Source of the DNA: Jackrogersella multiformis
Lineage: Eukaryota; Ascomycota; Sordariomycetes; Xylariales; Hypoxylaceae
DNA length: 64,000 nt
Assembly (NCBI GenBank): GCA_902806575.1
Contig: CADCXD010000004.1
Coordinates: 1 to 64,000, forward strand
Direction of reading: 5' to 3'
The notes under the pieces are model-generated. The model had not been told where the DNA came from and ran no database searches. It saw only the letters and a list, made by a program, of their open reading frames with translations. Made by a program: the position numbers and the translations under genes. This document shows positions 1-11,027 of the stretch, piece after piece. Each line of letters begins with the position of its first letter. The stretch's first letter is position 1.

Positions 1-160
1 AGCCCTAACCTAACCCCACTAACCTAACCTAGCCTAACCCTGACTTAACCCTAACCCCTAACCTAACCCCAGCCTAGCCTAGCCTAACCTAACCTTCCTA
101 ACCTAACCTAGCCTAACCTAACCTAACCCTAACCCTAACCCTAACCCTGGGTTAGGGTTA
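1..160. repeat. Telomeric repeat tract with terminal inversion
   Basis: About 148 bp of C-strand telomere-type repeats, degenerate (CCTAACC, CCTAGCC) in the outer part and exact CCCTAA units at 121-147. At 136-160 the repeat turns over: a 12-bp arm (136-147), one T (148), and its exact inverted copy (149-160), so CCCTAA is followed by TTAGGG. This marks a chromosome end. The degeneracy of the outer part is unusual for telomerase product and could be subtelomeric decay or sequencing error. Confidence 0.9.
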
Positions 161-840
161 AAATATTATCTTTAAACGATATTTTAAATATATTTAATTT
201 TTATCGAATAATCTTAATTTTCGATAATTATAATTTAAATTTTACGTTTTTAACTTTTATTTTACGTTATAAAAGTTAAAATATTAAATATTAATTTCTT
301 TTTAACGTATAAAGAAAATAAAATTAATATTTTAAAATTATTTAATATATTTTTAACGATTTTAATAAACGATCGGATTATTTCGTTAACTTTTTATTTT
401 TTAAAGTATAAAATTATAATATATTTTTTATTCTTTTATACCTTTTTATCTTAATAAGTTATATACGGCGAAACTATTTTTTATTTTTTAAATAAATAAA
501 ATAATAAATATCGTATTTTAATTTATTAATTTTTTTATAATAAAAATTAAACTTTTTTCTTAAATATCTCCTTAACCTTAATCTTAATTTTAACCTTAAC
601 CTAAAAAAAAAATATAATTTTAAATAATTATTAAATATTTTTTAAATCGTAATAATTTTATTATTATTATATATATTAATATAAAATTATTTTTTTCGTA
701 TTTATAATTAAAATATTTATTTATTTATATAGTTTTAAATTTTTTTAAATTAATTATATTATATTTTATAATTATTTAAATATTTTAATAATTAAAAAAT
801 ATAAGTTAAGAATTTTTTAATCGAATATACCGGAAAAAAA
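161..840. repeat. RIP-saturated AT-rich block
   Basis: About 680 bp of almost pure A/T. I found no CpA or TpG dinucleotide in it, and most remaining cytosines sit in CpG or CpT. That is the endpoint expected of RIP, which converts CpA to TpA. At about 570-605 there are CCTTAA/CCTAA units that look like an eroded internal telomere-like stretch. No reading frame of interest. Confidence 0.85.
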
Positions 841-934
841 AACCATATTAATATAATAACCCTCGATAAACTCGGGCAATGAACTCGGACACTCGGGCAA
901 ACTTGCCCGTTATACCAATTCGCGTGCTTTCGTA

Positions 935-1210
935 TTAACCGCCTCCATCTCCTCCTCCGCCTCCTCCGCCATCACCACCGCCACTACATCCACCGCTGTC
1001 TCCGCCGCTGTAACCACCGCCGCCTCCTCCTCCATCGTGATGTCTGTGATGTCTTCCGTGATAGCCTCCGTGATGTCCGCTATAGCCCCCGCTATTTACT
1101 ACCCCACCGCCCGAGTTTCCCCCTTCATATGCCGTTCGGTACTGCTGCGGCTTCTGGTTGATCTTCACTAGCCTAGGAGGCTGCTCTGTTGGGTATCTTT
1201 TTCTTGACTA
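935..1210 (-). pseudogene. Gly/His-rich protein C-terminal remnant
   Basis: Reading frame on the minus strand from a stop at 1208-1210 to TAA at 935-937. The N-terminal part is basic and polar (KINQKPQQYRTAYEGG); the rest is Gly-rich with a His cluster (GYHGRHHRHH) and runs of GGGDGGG. There is no ATG and no upstream exon that I can see, so it looks like the 3' end of a truncated gene. I do not recognise the family. Low-complexity GGN/CCN triplets can also keep a frame open by chance. Confidence 0.35.
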
Positions 1211-2124
1211 GACCCAAAGACGTGTCAGCGGCATTTTGTTTTAACTGTCTCTTCTTTTGACTGCACTTGGTGGTGGGTTAGGCTAGAAATGCTCACCCCA
1301 AAACACATGTTGGATATTTTGTTCTTTTGAGAAATGATGTTTAATGCTTAAGTGAATTAACTATGTGATCTTTATGGATGGAACTGAGGAATGAAGACAT
1401 GTTTATACATGCACGCAAGTATTCCTCTCGCCATTCTATTTTTCAGCTGATTCAACTACAAGTATGCAGGCTGGCTGTGCTGAACATAGCCTTCTGTCTA
1501 TTAGGGCGTCAAGCTGCAGCAATGACGTATAAGAGCTTTCAGCTTGGTCTTAATGCTCGGTGTTAGATACCATCGACGCTGAAGATTACGCTTATCCGCT
1601 AACCTAACTTGTCGCCGGTATGTCGCCGGCATGTCACAAGGCCTACCTGTCAGCCACTTTTACACTTAACTTCGAAGCTGAATAGATCGCGTCCCCATAT
1701 TTTCCCTTGACTAATACGATATTTCACACCGAATTGCTAGTGAAGTATAGTTAACTTTGGCTGCCTAGGACACATCTTCTAAGCGTACCAAATGAATCTC
1801 TGAACGATTTGAAAAATATTAGATATCATACACTTTAGCGTCGAATGTATTTACCCAATTTAAAATTTACACTAGAATCTAGACCAACTAGGTAGTCTGG
1901 GAGCTCAGTCATGGGGAAACCCCTTACACTTCCCTGACAAGATACCGATCTCCGTATTGCTTTTACGGCCCTTTTTATCTCATTCGTTAGATTGCGCTTC
2001 TAGGGAACCGCTTACTATATCATTCGTCGCTGTCCTTCGTCGTCAATATCGGAGGACACCGTTTGCTTCCGACGCCAGGTAGGCATGGCGTCGCTTAACA
2101 AAGAAACGACTGGTTTAAACACTG
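1211..2124. other. Subtelomeric spacer, no gene seen
   Basis: No supported coding region. A 62-codon ATG frame at 1378-1566 has no recognisable feature. The sequence is ordinary mixed composition, unlike the AT-only block before it. Confidence 0.5.
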
Positions 2125-3130
2125 CCTTCAATCACGACGGCGGCAAGCTGCCTTGCTGCTTTCATCGTCGCTGGTGGTTTGTCTTCCCAGATATCCAGTT
2201 CAGTTGGCAACGAGGTCTTCGTCGAGGGTAGCAACTTTGCCATTGTCGGCTTGTATGATGATGCCGATTCTGGGTCTAGATTCATACCCTACGCATCCAG
2301 TCGTGTTTGGAAGGCTCCGAACTATGTTCATCAATGCTATTCAATATCCGGGCCAGGTGCTCCGGATTGCAATCTTTATGCCGTCAAGCGTCTGCCTACG
2401 TATAGAAACGACGAGGCACACTGTCCATTTCTGGGAATCACGTGTCGATGCAATTCTTCCAACCGGTTCTCAATACCAGTCTCCTCAGGAGGCATGATCA
2501 CTTCAGCGTAACCTTCTATAGGTACCAACGAGAAGACGCCTTGGAGAAGAGTACTCTCTTATGCAGCTCTCGTAACTTCGGATTGTACTAGTGCCCATTC
2601 CAACCAGTATGGGAATTTCACCAGCTACCATTATGGTCAATCGATAGCTTACGATAGTTCAACCCCTTTTCATACCATGTATCCGCATAAACGTTAAAAC
2701 TATCTAGACCCCGAGAATGAAGATGAGCATGACTTATGTCAAGATCAGGTATGCGACCCTTGCTTTATTTGTCATTGTATCATATTCTTATATAAATGTT
2801 ATAGATACAATGAGTATCTGTATCTCTAATGGGCAACAAACGAAACACTTCAGCTCCAACGCCTCGCATGAGGTAAGGATGCGGATTTCACGCTTTGTTC
2901 ACAATGTTCCCATAAAACAGCCGAGAATCAAGCTAGGATGCCTAGACTTGCGCGATCCTAATCATCCCAGAATTTTCCCGCCTCAGATGGACGAAGGCCC
3001 CATTTACGAGGAACAGTGTCTATTCACGGAAACAGCTCTTCGGGCCAATTATTTGACTCAAACATTCCTGCCACGATCGTCCCGCGCAATGATGGTAACC
3101 TAAGGCTTGACTTGGCGCATATACCACTAT
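2125..3130 (+). pseudogene. Decayed subtelomeric membrane/ectodomain protein gene
   Basis: One frame can be followed from about 2125 to 2870. It starts with a hydrophobic stretch (AASCLAAFIVAGGLSSQ), continues with ISSSVGNEV, and then a Cys-containing part with YVHQCYS, AHCPF and TCRC. It resumes after in-frame TAA codons at 2509 and about 2695 (PWRRVLSYAALV; SAHSNQYGNFTSYHYG). Motifs such as a Cys-x-Tyr followed by NxxCPF and then RRVLxxAPL recur, as I recall, in a large family of fungal hypothetical membrane proteins common near telomeres. That family memory is inference. The first stop sits where CAA would restore the frame, as RIP would produce. A GTAAGG donor near 2872 and the segment PRNDGNLRLD near 3095 suggest a further exon. 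No intact start was found. Confidence 0.55.
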
Positions 3131-3733
3131 ATTAGATTTGATCTGCCTGTTCTTGCTTAGGAGACATTATCGATATATGAGAGGATGATTTTAAAGGTTG
3201 ACTTTGATGAAAGCAACGTACACGCCGCTCTTTATGATTGATCTGTGTATATGAGATTTAGGATGCCCTTTTATATTTAATGTATGTGCCCCGGTTGCTT
3301 AGAAACCCCACTAGTTTCATAAAGGGGCATGTGGGGCAGTATGAGTTTAAGATGCTTTGGCGCCTATCTACCTTCCAAGGTTGCTTTATAACCTTTATTT
3401 ACCCAGGTACCACCCCGACGTGTCTAAGATTACCTCAAGATACCCGATAGATACATTTTGAACACCTCATTGTAATCCTGTCATCGCCAACATTTTTACA
3501 CTTTCCATTCTCATTATTCGGTTTATCGTTGTCGTACAACAACCTAACACGCTGCAACATATAGATAGGTATATGACATTCGGGTACGTTGTGTTGTTAT
3601 TAGTGAATACCGACTCTTCATTCTGAGATATGCTGTCTCTTAAGAGTACCTGGTGTTAGACAAGCTAAGTGACAATTGACGGGATTACAACATATTAAAC
3701 CCGGATCACAACATCTAACGGTTTACCGAGATA
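3131..3733. other. Spacer upstream of GGT gene
   Basis: No coding region seen. It contains the presumed promoter of the downstream gamma-glutamyltransferase gene; no clear TATA box was identified. Confidence 0.4.
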
Positions 3734-5831
3734 ATGGGTAAGTAAGCGCTCCCTCCAAATGCCTTACCCGATCTGTCTCTGCTATTCTCCGTCGTTACAC
3801 TACTAATCCGAACTATTAGTCACCCTTACAGCATTGCCTCGGAGTCTTCTGCTGCTGCTTATAGCTGCCGCTTCATCAACCGCAGCTCCACAGCAATGGC
3901 AGCCAACAGGGCAATCCGTTTTGCAACAGCAACAATCCAACTCCGGGAGACGAGGTGCCGTTGCCTCAGAAAGCAAAGTCTGTAGTCAAATCGGAATTGA
4001 CCTCCTAGCTCAAGGTGTAAGTATCACTCGCGAGAGAGAGATAAATTCGCTTAATAGACCGCTCATCACCAACAACAACTTAGGGCAACGCCGTGGATGC
4101 CTGGGCCGGTACCCAACTATGCGTAGGCGTCATCGGCATGTATCATTCGGGCCTGGGAGGCGGAGGGTTCAGCCTTATCCGGGATAGCAATGGAAACTAT
4201 ACCGTGGTTGACTATCGTGAAGCTGCGCCCAGTGCCGCGTTCGAAGATATGTACGAAGGCAACATAATAGGCAGCGTCTTCGGCGGGCTTTCCGTCGGCG
4301 TGCCGGGAGAGCTGCGGGGTCTCGAGTATGCGCACAAGAAGTTCGGCACGCTGCCTTGGAAAGAGGTTGTGTTACCTGCTGCGTCGGTAGCCGACCGCGG
4401 GTTCGACGTTACGGAGGACCTGATGCGCTATATAGAAAACGCCTTCTTGATGACCGGGCGGAACTTCTTAGTCGAGGATCCTTCGTGGGCTCAGGATTTT
4501 GCCCCTGATGGTGAGAACTACCTATTCACAGATTAGGATTATACATTGTCGTATGCGATACTAGCGACGGCTAATCCCGGAATCTAGGAACCCTGATAAA
4601 GCTAGGCGACACCATGACTCGGAAACGCTATTCAAGGTGAGTTGATAATCCGTGAAGATATCTCAATTTCCTCGTGGTGGTTTACTGACGTTCCAACCCA
4701 GAACTCTTAAGCAGATAGCTGATCATGGCGCCGATGTGTTTTATACCGGCCCGATGGGTTCGTAACCTCTTCCCTCTACCGGATGTATGACGCTCTAATC
4801 GTCCCGTAGCCGAGGCCACAGTCAGGTACATCCAGCAGCACAATGGTACCATGACCCTAGAAGATATGTCCAGCTACGCAGCCATCATCCGCGAGCCCGT
4901 CAGCATCTCGTACCGAGGCTTCAAGCTCTTCTCCTCCGGCGTCCCCAGCAGCGGCGCCGTCTGCCTCAGCACGCTCAAGACGATGGAAGGCTACTCCGCC
5001 TCCGCCTCCGACGCCAACCTAACACTGCATCGCTTTGACGAGTCTATGCGCTTCGCCTACGGCGCGCACCAGGCCCTCGGGGACCCGGCCTTCGTTCACG
5101 ACATGCCGCGCCTCGAAGCGCAGATGCTAGACGCGGCACACGCGGAATCGGTGCGCCAGCGCATCCACGACGACCGCACGCAGCCTGTCGAGAACTACGA
5201 CCCGCACCGAGTCTACGTACCGGAGAACCACGGCACCTCGCACGTGTCCACGGCCGACGCCTCCGGGTTGGCCGTGTCGTCCACTACGACTATCAACCTA
5301 CTGTTTGGTAGTCTACTCATGGTCCCCGAGACCGGCGTCGTGCTCAACGACGAGATGAACGATTTCTCCATACCGGGCGAGCACAACGAGTTCGGATACG
5401 CGCCGAGCCCCGCGAACTACGTGCGCCCGGGCAAGCGGCCGCTGTCGTCCATCACGCCGGTCATCGTCGAGCGACCCTCCCCTCATTCCAATTCCCACCT
5501 TAGCATCCTGACGGCGGTCGTCGGCGCCGCCGGCGGCTCGCGCATCATCAGCAGCACAACACAAGTGCTCTACCACATGCTAGAGCGGGGCGCATCAGTC
5601 CGCTCTGCTGTCGCAGAGCCCAGGTTCCACGACCAGCTGATGCCGAACGTGGTCGCCTTTGAGTACGGGTTCGACAACGGCACGGTGGCCGACATGGTGG
5701 CGCGAGGCCACAATGTCACGTGGGTGCGCGAGGGGTTCAGCGCCGTGCAGGCCGTGAGCGTGAGCGACGACGGGGTTTTTGAAGCGGCCGGGGAGACGCG
5801 GCAGAGGAATAGTGCCGGGTTGACTATGTAA
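3734..5831 (+). CDS. Gamma-glutamyltransferase (secreted, GGT family)
   Basis: Ntn-hydrolase that cleaves and transfers the gamma-glutamyl group of glutathione and related peptides. Model: six exons 3734-3737, 3832-4016, 4084-4510, 4588-4636, 4702-4757, 4810-5831, giving 580 aa. A 4-nt first exon (ATG G) is spliced over a GTAAGT...TTACAG intron with a TACTAAT branch point; exon 2 alone has no ATG. Residues 2-18 form a Leu/Ala-rich signal peptide. The large-subunit signature GGNAVDAW, then GMYHSGLGGGG, and the autoprocessing site HGTSHVST are present; the Thr of HGTSH would be the new N-terminal nucleophile. LNDEMNDFS, GKRPLSSITP and GAAGGSRI are family motifs of the small subunit. All intron phases agree. 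Nearest intact gene to the telomere; no partner gene beside it. The tiny exon 1 is the least certain part. Confidence 0.9.
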
Positions 5832-6558
5832 GGCGGCCTAGGTTAGGGTGTAGGTGTATCAGGTAGCTAGCTAGTTGGGTGTGCTGTTGTATGGTGTTAA
5901 GTAAGGTTACCTATCGGTGCAATATGTATGTTTTACAAATATGTTTATATCGGTACCTAATGTATACCTAAGTACGTATATTCATTAAGTTTGGTGCGGT
6001 TGATGTGGACATTATATACCAGTCATGCTGGAATATATTGCTTTTTTAACCTTTGAGGTATAATCCCCCTGCCGTTTAATACTTGATGACACGCCATCTG
6101 TTAGTTTCCTCGTAGGTAATATATGGATGTATTCGGTATGATTTCTAGCATTGTAGTGAATATCACCGATGGCTATTGTACCCAGCATTCTAGTACAACA
6201 TCTGGACCCAGCAACCAAACGAGTTCGACTTACTCACCAAACTACGAGGTCACCAGCGATTATTAGCGACAGGAAAATGGAATGCGAGAATAGAGACACA
6301 TTTAAGTTTGGAAATAGTATTTATTGCATAGCCCTATAAGCTCGCATGTACCTAAGTACCTAGACGGTATCCCCTTAATCCATGGTATCGGTCCTCGTCC
6401 CCTCTACGACGCAACGCAACGCAACGCAAAGTAAAACTCCATGCCCGCCTCCCACCGTGCGATCCTCGGGGTATCGGATGTGATCTATATCTATGTAGGG
6501 TAGTAGTGGTGATGGCGGTGGTAATGCTAGTCGAAAAGAATAGGGCTGGCGAGGTTAT
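5832..6558. other. Intergenic spacer between convergent genes
   Basis: Lies between the 3' ends of the GGT gene and ALG11. Contains a short tandem GCAAC run near 6410-6428. No gene seen. Confidence 0.5.
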
Positions 6559-8411
6559 TCACGATTTCATGGTGACGAGCTTCTCTAGCTCTGCCAACCA
6601 CTTCTTGGCGAACTCCTCTTCGGTGAACCGCTTGGAAGATAGGCGGGCTCTGCGCCGGACTGCGAGCGGGTCGGGGTGCGAGAGAGCTTTTTCGAATCCC
6701 TCGGCGAACTCTGATGTGGTTGACGCGTGATAACCTAGGAGAAACTTGTTAGCCGTCGAAAATACGCGATATTGGATTGTTATGGTTATCGTACCTGTGG
6801 GTTCGCCGCCGACATCAGTGACGATGTCTAGTTTCGGGCCTCCGCTGTTATGGACGACAGATATCAGACCCGCTGCGAGATACTCGACCACGCCGATTCC
6901 GAAGTGCTCATTCCACATGCCGTTTACTCCGACGAAAGCTTTGCCAAGCCACTGAAGAATCTCAGACCAGGGGGCGTCGAGCTGGAATATCACCTGATCT
7001 TTGATGTGAAGCTCGTTGACCAGCAGGCGAAGCTTGTAAACGCGCCTCGAGTCGTTGTCGTCCCTGACACTACCTAGGAGGACCAATTTGGCCTCTTTTG
7101 CCGAGTCCGTCCCGGTCTTGACGAATTCCGCAAAGGACTGCAGAATCAGCTGGTGGTTCTTCTCGGGTCGAAACTGAGCAATGTACACCAAATACCTCTG
7201 ACGCTTCTTCTCGCTCTCTTCGGATATCTCAACTGCCCGCTCGATCTCGCTGACAGCACACGGCGGATACACGACGGCGATAGGACTTTTCTTGCCCCTC
7301 TGGTTTCGGCGTGGTCCCCATATGGACTGGATATGTGCCTGAGTCCAGGAAGAATTCGTCATGACAACATCGACGGAAGCCCCCATCCACGAGTATATGT
7401 TGGCAAAGACCTTCCAATAGTGTTTCTTGAGAAAACCCCTTAGACCAACTCCTTTTCCGGCATTGACACCTTGGCTTCCAGTCGAAGTCTTCGGGTCGAG
7501 CGAGTCGAGCATGTCGGTAGAGATGGTGGGGTAGTGTACGTAAGCGGCGGTGGGCATTTTGGGGAACAGGATCTTGCTTAGACCGAGGACAAAAGCGTAT
7601 CCCATAGTGTCCACGAATATGTCTGGGACTAAGAGTGAGAAAGCATCCAATCCCATGAACAAGGATCCAACTGATTGTCCTAGCAACGTCATATGTGGCC
7701 ATGTAGAAGCAAGAACCCATTGTCGGGTAGATATGTAGATAAAATGGATTGTGGGCGGGTGAATGTCGATACTGAAGGTGTTCTATGGCATGGTTAGCAA
7801 TCGCTAACGTGTACCTGCTCAATCCTGGGGGCTCAAACCTTGACGCGGGAGAGCATGCTATCCTTGGTCACATCGTGGTCGCCCGTATAAACGACGATCT
7901 TGGCGTTAGGCCATCTCTTCTGAGTAGCTCGAATTGCAGCCCACAAGACTCGTTCGCCTCCGCCTCCGGCATTGCAGAAAGGGTGGAAGAAGCCGACGAT
8001 ACCATCCCAATCCTGGCTGCCCTTCTCCCCGTTGCCGGATGATCCGATTATGGAAGCCTCGATATTCTCCCAACCCTCGTCGTCGTTGCTAGTGTTGCCG
8101 TCCTTTTCCGGAGCCTTGCTCTCTCGAAATTTGGCCTCGTTCTCGGCAGTGACGCGGATGATCATAGAACGGCGGCCTTCGGCTCCCTTCCTCAGACACC
8201 AACCGAATAATCTTCCTACGGTGAGAGAGAAGATATCGAATAGCAAGGGGAGGAAGTAGTTCCACCATATCAATATCGCGAAGGGGGTGCATGCGACCGC
8301 GATGGTCGTGAAAACTAGGGTCTTCGGCTCCATACCGAAAGAGAGTGGCGCGTCGTCTCGAGTGAGGGTTGAACAGCTTGAGCTCGAGGGATCCTGTAAA
8401 AAGTTTGGCAT
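6559..8411 (-). CDS. ALG11: Alg11, GDP-Man:Man3GlcNAc2-PP-dolichol alpha-1,2-mannosyltransferase
   Basis: Adds the fourth and fifth mannoses to the dolichol-linked oligosaccharide on the cytosolic face of the ER (N-glycosylation). Exons on the minus strand 8411-7839, 7782-6795, 6734-6559; 578 aa. The introns are 56 and 60 bp; the second is a multiple of three, so the frame stays open through it, but the splice restores the family reading EPTGYHA. An N-terminal membrane anchor (about residues 30-60) is followed by the Alg11 hallmark FFHPFCNAGGGGERVLW, a GT-B fold, the PEKNHQL segment, and HFGIGVVEYLAAG with HNSGGP near the nucleotide-sugar site. Two starts are possible: ATG at 8411, or ATG at 8333 (MEPKTL), which is nearer the usual family start. 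Just inside the first start lies a CTTTTTACAG acceptor-like site, so an upstream exon is also conceivable. Confidence 0.95.
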
Positions 8412-8620
8412 CTGCCTAAAGACCGACGAATGAATATTGTTGTCAAAAGTAGGCGAGCACCTATGCCCTCTATGAGCACGAACGTAAGCATACGTGTCAA
8501 GAAACGAATATTGCTTCTGGCCTTGTCAGGCTGCGTGGCAACCAGTCCAGATGACCCATTGATATGACTCTGTTGGTGGGTGGGTGGTTGTAGGTGTGTA
8601 CGTCGCGCTCGTGGATGTTA

Positions 8621-8915
8621 CTAGCACTGGCTACACATAAAGTTCGCCTTGTGCCTTAGCGGGCACTGCGCTTTAATTAGCCAAACGGGCAAGATTAGCT
8701 TTTTACCTCTATTTTGGTGGCTGTCCTATAGAAGATTATGTATCTTACTAACACTTATATTTAGTAATGTAGTGTACATGTAAAGGCACATATGTACGCA
8801 TATAAAATTCTTAAAGAAATTTGTACTGGTACTTGGTTAATTACTGCCCGTTTCGTTAATTAAAGCGCAGTGCCCGCTAGGGCACAAGGCGAACTTTATG
8901 TGTAGCCAGTGCTAG
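8621..8915. mobile_element. MITE with ~70-bp terminal inverted repeats
   Basis: Two nearly perfect inverted copies of about 70 bp lie at 8621-8690 and about 8846-8915; both outer ends read CTAGCACTGGCTACACATAA inward. They differ at only a few positions. The element is 295 bp and is flanked on both sides by TA (8619-8620 and 8916-8917), as expected of a Tc1/mariner-type TA target duplication. The inner part is AT-rich and non-coding. It has no transposase, so it would need one in trans. It lies upstream of ALG11 and COX18, which diverge from here. Confidence 0.85.
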
Positions 8916-8917
8916 TA

Positions 8918-9404
8918 AATGTTAAAATAATTCTAAACATTGCACAGCGTGTGATCGATAAGACAAGAACAAGGTGTTCCATTAAACATCCCACCAAAGA
9001 AGGTACCTATTACCTAAGTGCCTAGCTTTCTAGCTTCCTCTCGGTGCCCGATGCAATACGAACCGTACCTGGTACCTAGGTAGGTACTATGTAGTATGTA
9101 GGTGGCCACACAGTACGTCATAGCACAGTGTGTATCTACTTAGACGATAAAAGCTTTTATCTTATCACTTTCACTATCGTCAGAATTCACTTTTTAACAT
9201 ACTACTCAATACAACTAAGGCCTTCAAGTTCAGCTGTTATTCTTTATAGGCGACTTAATGAAACATGCATATGGCAGTCCTCTATACTTGACAAAAAATG
9301 AAACTGCACCTACAAGATCGGTCAGCTAGGTATAATAAAGTCTAACGACATCCCTTACCAGGTTAATATTCATATGAACTAATAGGGTCTTGATATGATT
9401 TATC
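8918..9404. other. Spacer with CCTAGGTA/GGTACC palindromes, COX18 upstream region
   Basis: Contains palindromic GGTACCTAGGTAGGTAC-type sequence near 9071-9087. No coding frame. The last part is the presumed promoter and 5' leader of COX18. Confidence 0.5.
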
Positions 9405-10577
9405 ATGAGTTCGACTCCTTGGTCCTATCCTCTTCGCCTAGCTAGGCCCCTAGGCTTACTATCAAAGACAATAAACCGACCGAATAAAGTCTCGCCAAAT
9501 CGCCATGGACACCGGTCTGGAGTGAGACCCTTTCATTTTTCCTCGGCGACAGCCGCCATTGTGCAAGCAGCCGAGGATACCATCATCGGTATCCATACTA
9601 TGACGCATATGCCATGGTTCTTGATCATACCATGCGTGGCGCTCGGAATCAATGCCGTCGCCCGGCTACCCTTCAACATCTACGCACATAGGATAAGCCA
9701 ACGTCGAAGCAAATTTAGCCTAGTCCTGCGGGGATGGAATTGGCGCATTGAACGAGACGTACAGATGGAAAGAACTCCGGTGGAGCAACAAGAGAAAGAG
9801 GTAATGAATAGGTATATGAAGACGGAATCGAGGATATACCGCAATATGGGCTTGCAAACTTGGAAGCTATATTCTAGTGTCCTGGGTTTCCCCTTCTGGC
9901 TTATCGGCATTGAGGCCGTCAGGCGGATATGTGGTGGTCCAAGAGGCATTCTCGGAAGCCTCGTCGCGGGACGTGGTGATGACTTAGCTGTTACAACCCT
10001 GATCGCTCGAGAGAGCTTCGAAGCTAGTACGTCTCCGGCAGATATTGCATCCGTGGTCACTGGCCAAATCTCAACCGCCGATCCCTCGACAACATCAATC
10101 GTGGCCGAGAAGATCGGCCATCTACCGGATCCTAGCATCGCTTTAGAAGGCTGCCTCTGGTTTCCCGACCTGACCATGGCTGATCCCTACCATGTTCTCC
10201 CTGCCGCATTATCCATTGTCTTAATCTGGAATCTACTTCCAAATTCCACGGCGAGGATGCGACAGTTGGCTGGACTCGCCCCCGAAGACGAGTCAATTGC
10301 CAAAACTCCAGCTATGCAACTTAGATTGCGTCGAGGCATTATTGTCCTAGCTTCCCTCATAGGTCCTCTTACCGCAGACCTGCCGGCCGCGCTTCACCTT
10401 TACTGGTTGGCGTCCTCTGCTATGCACTGGCTTACGAGCAAGGCACTAGTTTACTTCATGCCTATTGAGGTGAACCGAGTTGAGAGGTGCAAAGGTGCCG
10501 AGCCTAACATAATTCGACCAAAACCAGGCAAGAGAGCGGTATCTCAAATTGAGCGGCCAAAAAATATAAAGAAATGA
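9405..10577 (+). CDS. COX18: Cox18-type mitochondrial inner-membrane insertase (YidC/Oxa1 family)
   Basis: Intronless, 390 aa, from a true ATG. Cox18 exports the C-terminal tail of Cox2 across the mitochondrial inner membrane during cytochrome oxidase assembly. The N-terminus is Arg/Ser/Pro-rich and lacks acidic residues over the first ~45 residues, as in a mitochondrial presequence. It is followed by EDTIIGIHTMTHMPWFLII, a family-typical start of the insertase core, and VARLPFNIYAHRISQRRSKF. Later hydrophobic segments include GFPFWLIGIEAV, DPYHVLPAALSIVLIW and the final DLPAALHLYWLASSAMHWL. A long, weakly conserved insert lies between residues 190 and 245. Oxa1 is an alternative, but the HTMTHMPWF start and the short C-terminal tail fit Cox18 better. 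Confidence 0.85.
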   Translation: MSSTPWSYPLRLARPLGLLSKTINRPNKVSPNRHGHRSGVRPFHFSSATAAIVQAAEDTIIGIHTMTHMPWFLIIPCVALGINAVARLPFNIYAHRISQRRSKFSLVLRGWNWRIERDVQMERTPVEQQEKEVMNRYMKTESRIYRNMGLQTWKLYSSVLGFPFWLIGIEAVRRICGGPRGILGSLVAGRGDDLAVTTLIARESFEASTSPADIASVVTGQISTADPSTTSIVAEKIGHLPDPSIALEGCLWFPDLTMADPYHVLPAALSIVLIWNLLPNSTARMRQLAGLAPEDESIAKTPAMQLRLRRGIIVLASLIGPLTADLPAALHLYWLASSAMHWLTSKALVYFMPIEVNRVERCKGAEPNIIRPKPGKRAVSQIERPKNIKK

Positions 10578-11027
10578 GGCAGTCAAGGCTGAAATACGTT
10601 GGCTAGATGTACGAATGCAGTCTCGGACGGTATATACAACTTTACATTGTATAAATAACTGTACCTAGGTCATCTGCCAGAAACAGAAAGCCTGTGGCTG
10701 CAACAAGCCGTGTATAATATAGTTTTCACAACTAGGTAGCCGGTAGAAGTATTGGCCGATGCTTACCTGTTTCTGTTCGTACAAGAATGCCTTCTAGGTA
10801 GTCCTAGCAAGGATGCGGTTATCCGCCTCCACGAACCACACTCGGGAGAGCACATTAGCCTAGAATACCTCGAGCGAAAAGACAGGATAGTCTACTCTTA
10901 TCAATCATCAATGATACAATCCTGATATACCGAACTAGAAGAACATGCGAATATTTCCGCGCTAACTCCACAACGCCCTCGGTGTCGCTCGTACACTCTA
11001 TTAAATAGCCTGAGGACAGGGCTCGGC
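10578..11027. other. Spacer between convergent COX18 and PEP12
   Basis: Shared 3' flanking region. No gene seen. Confidence 0.5.

Noticed and set aside
1378..1566. 62-codon ATG frame
   Set aside because: No motif, no splice context, and short enough to arise by chance in a decayed subtelomere.
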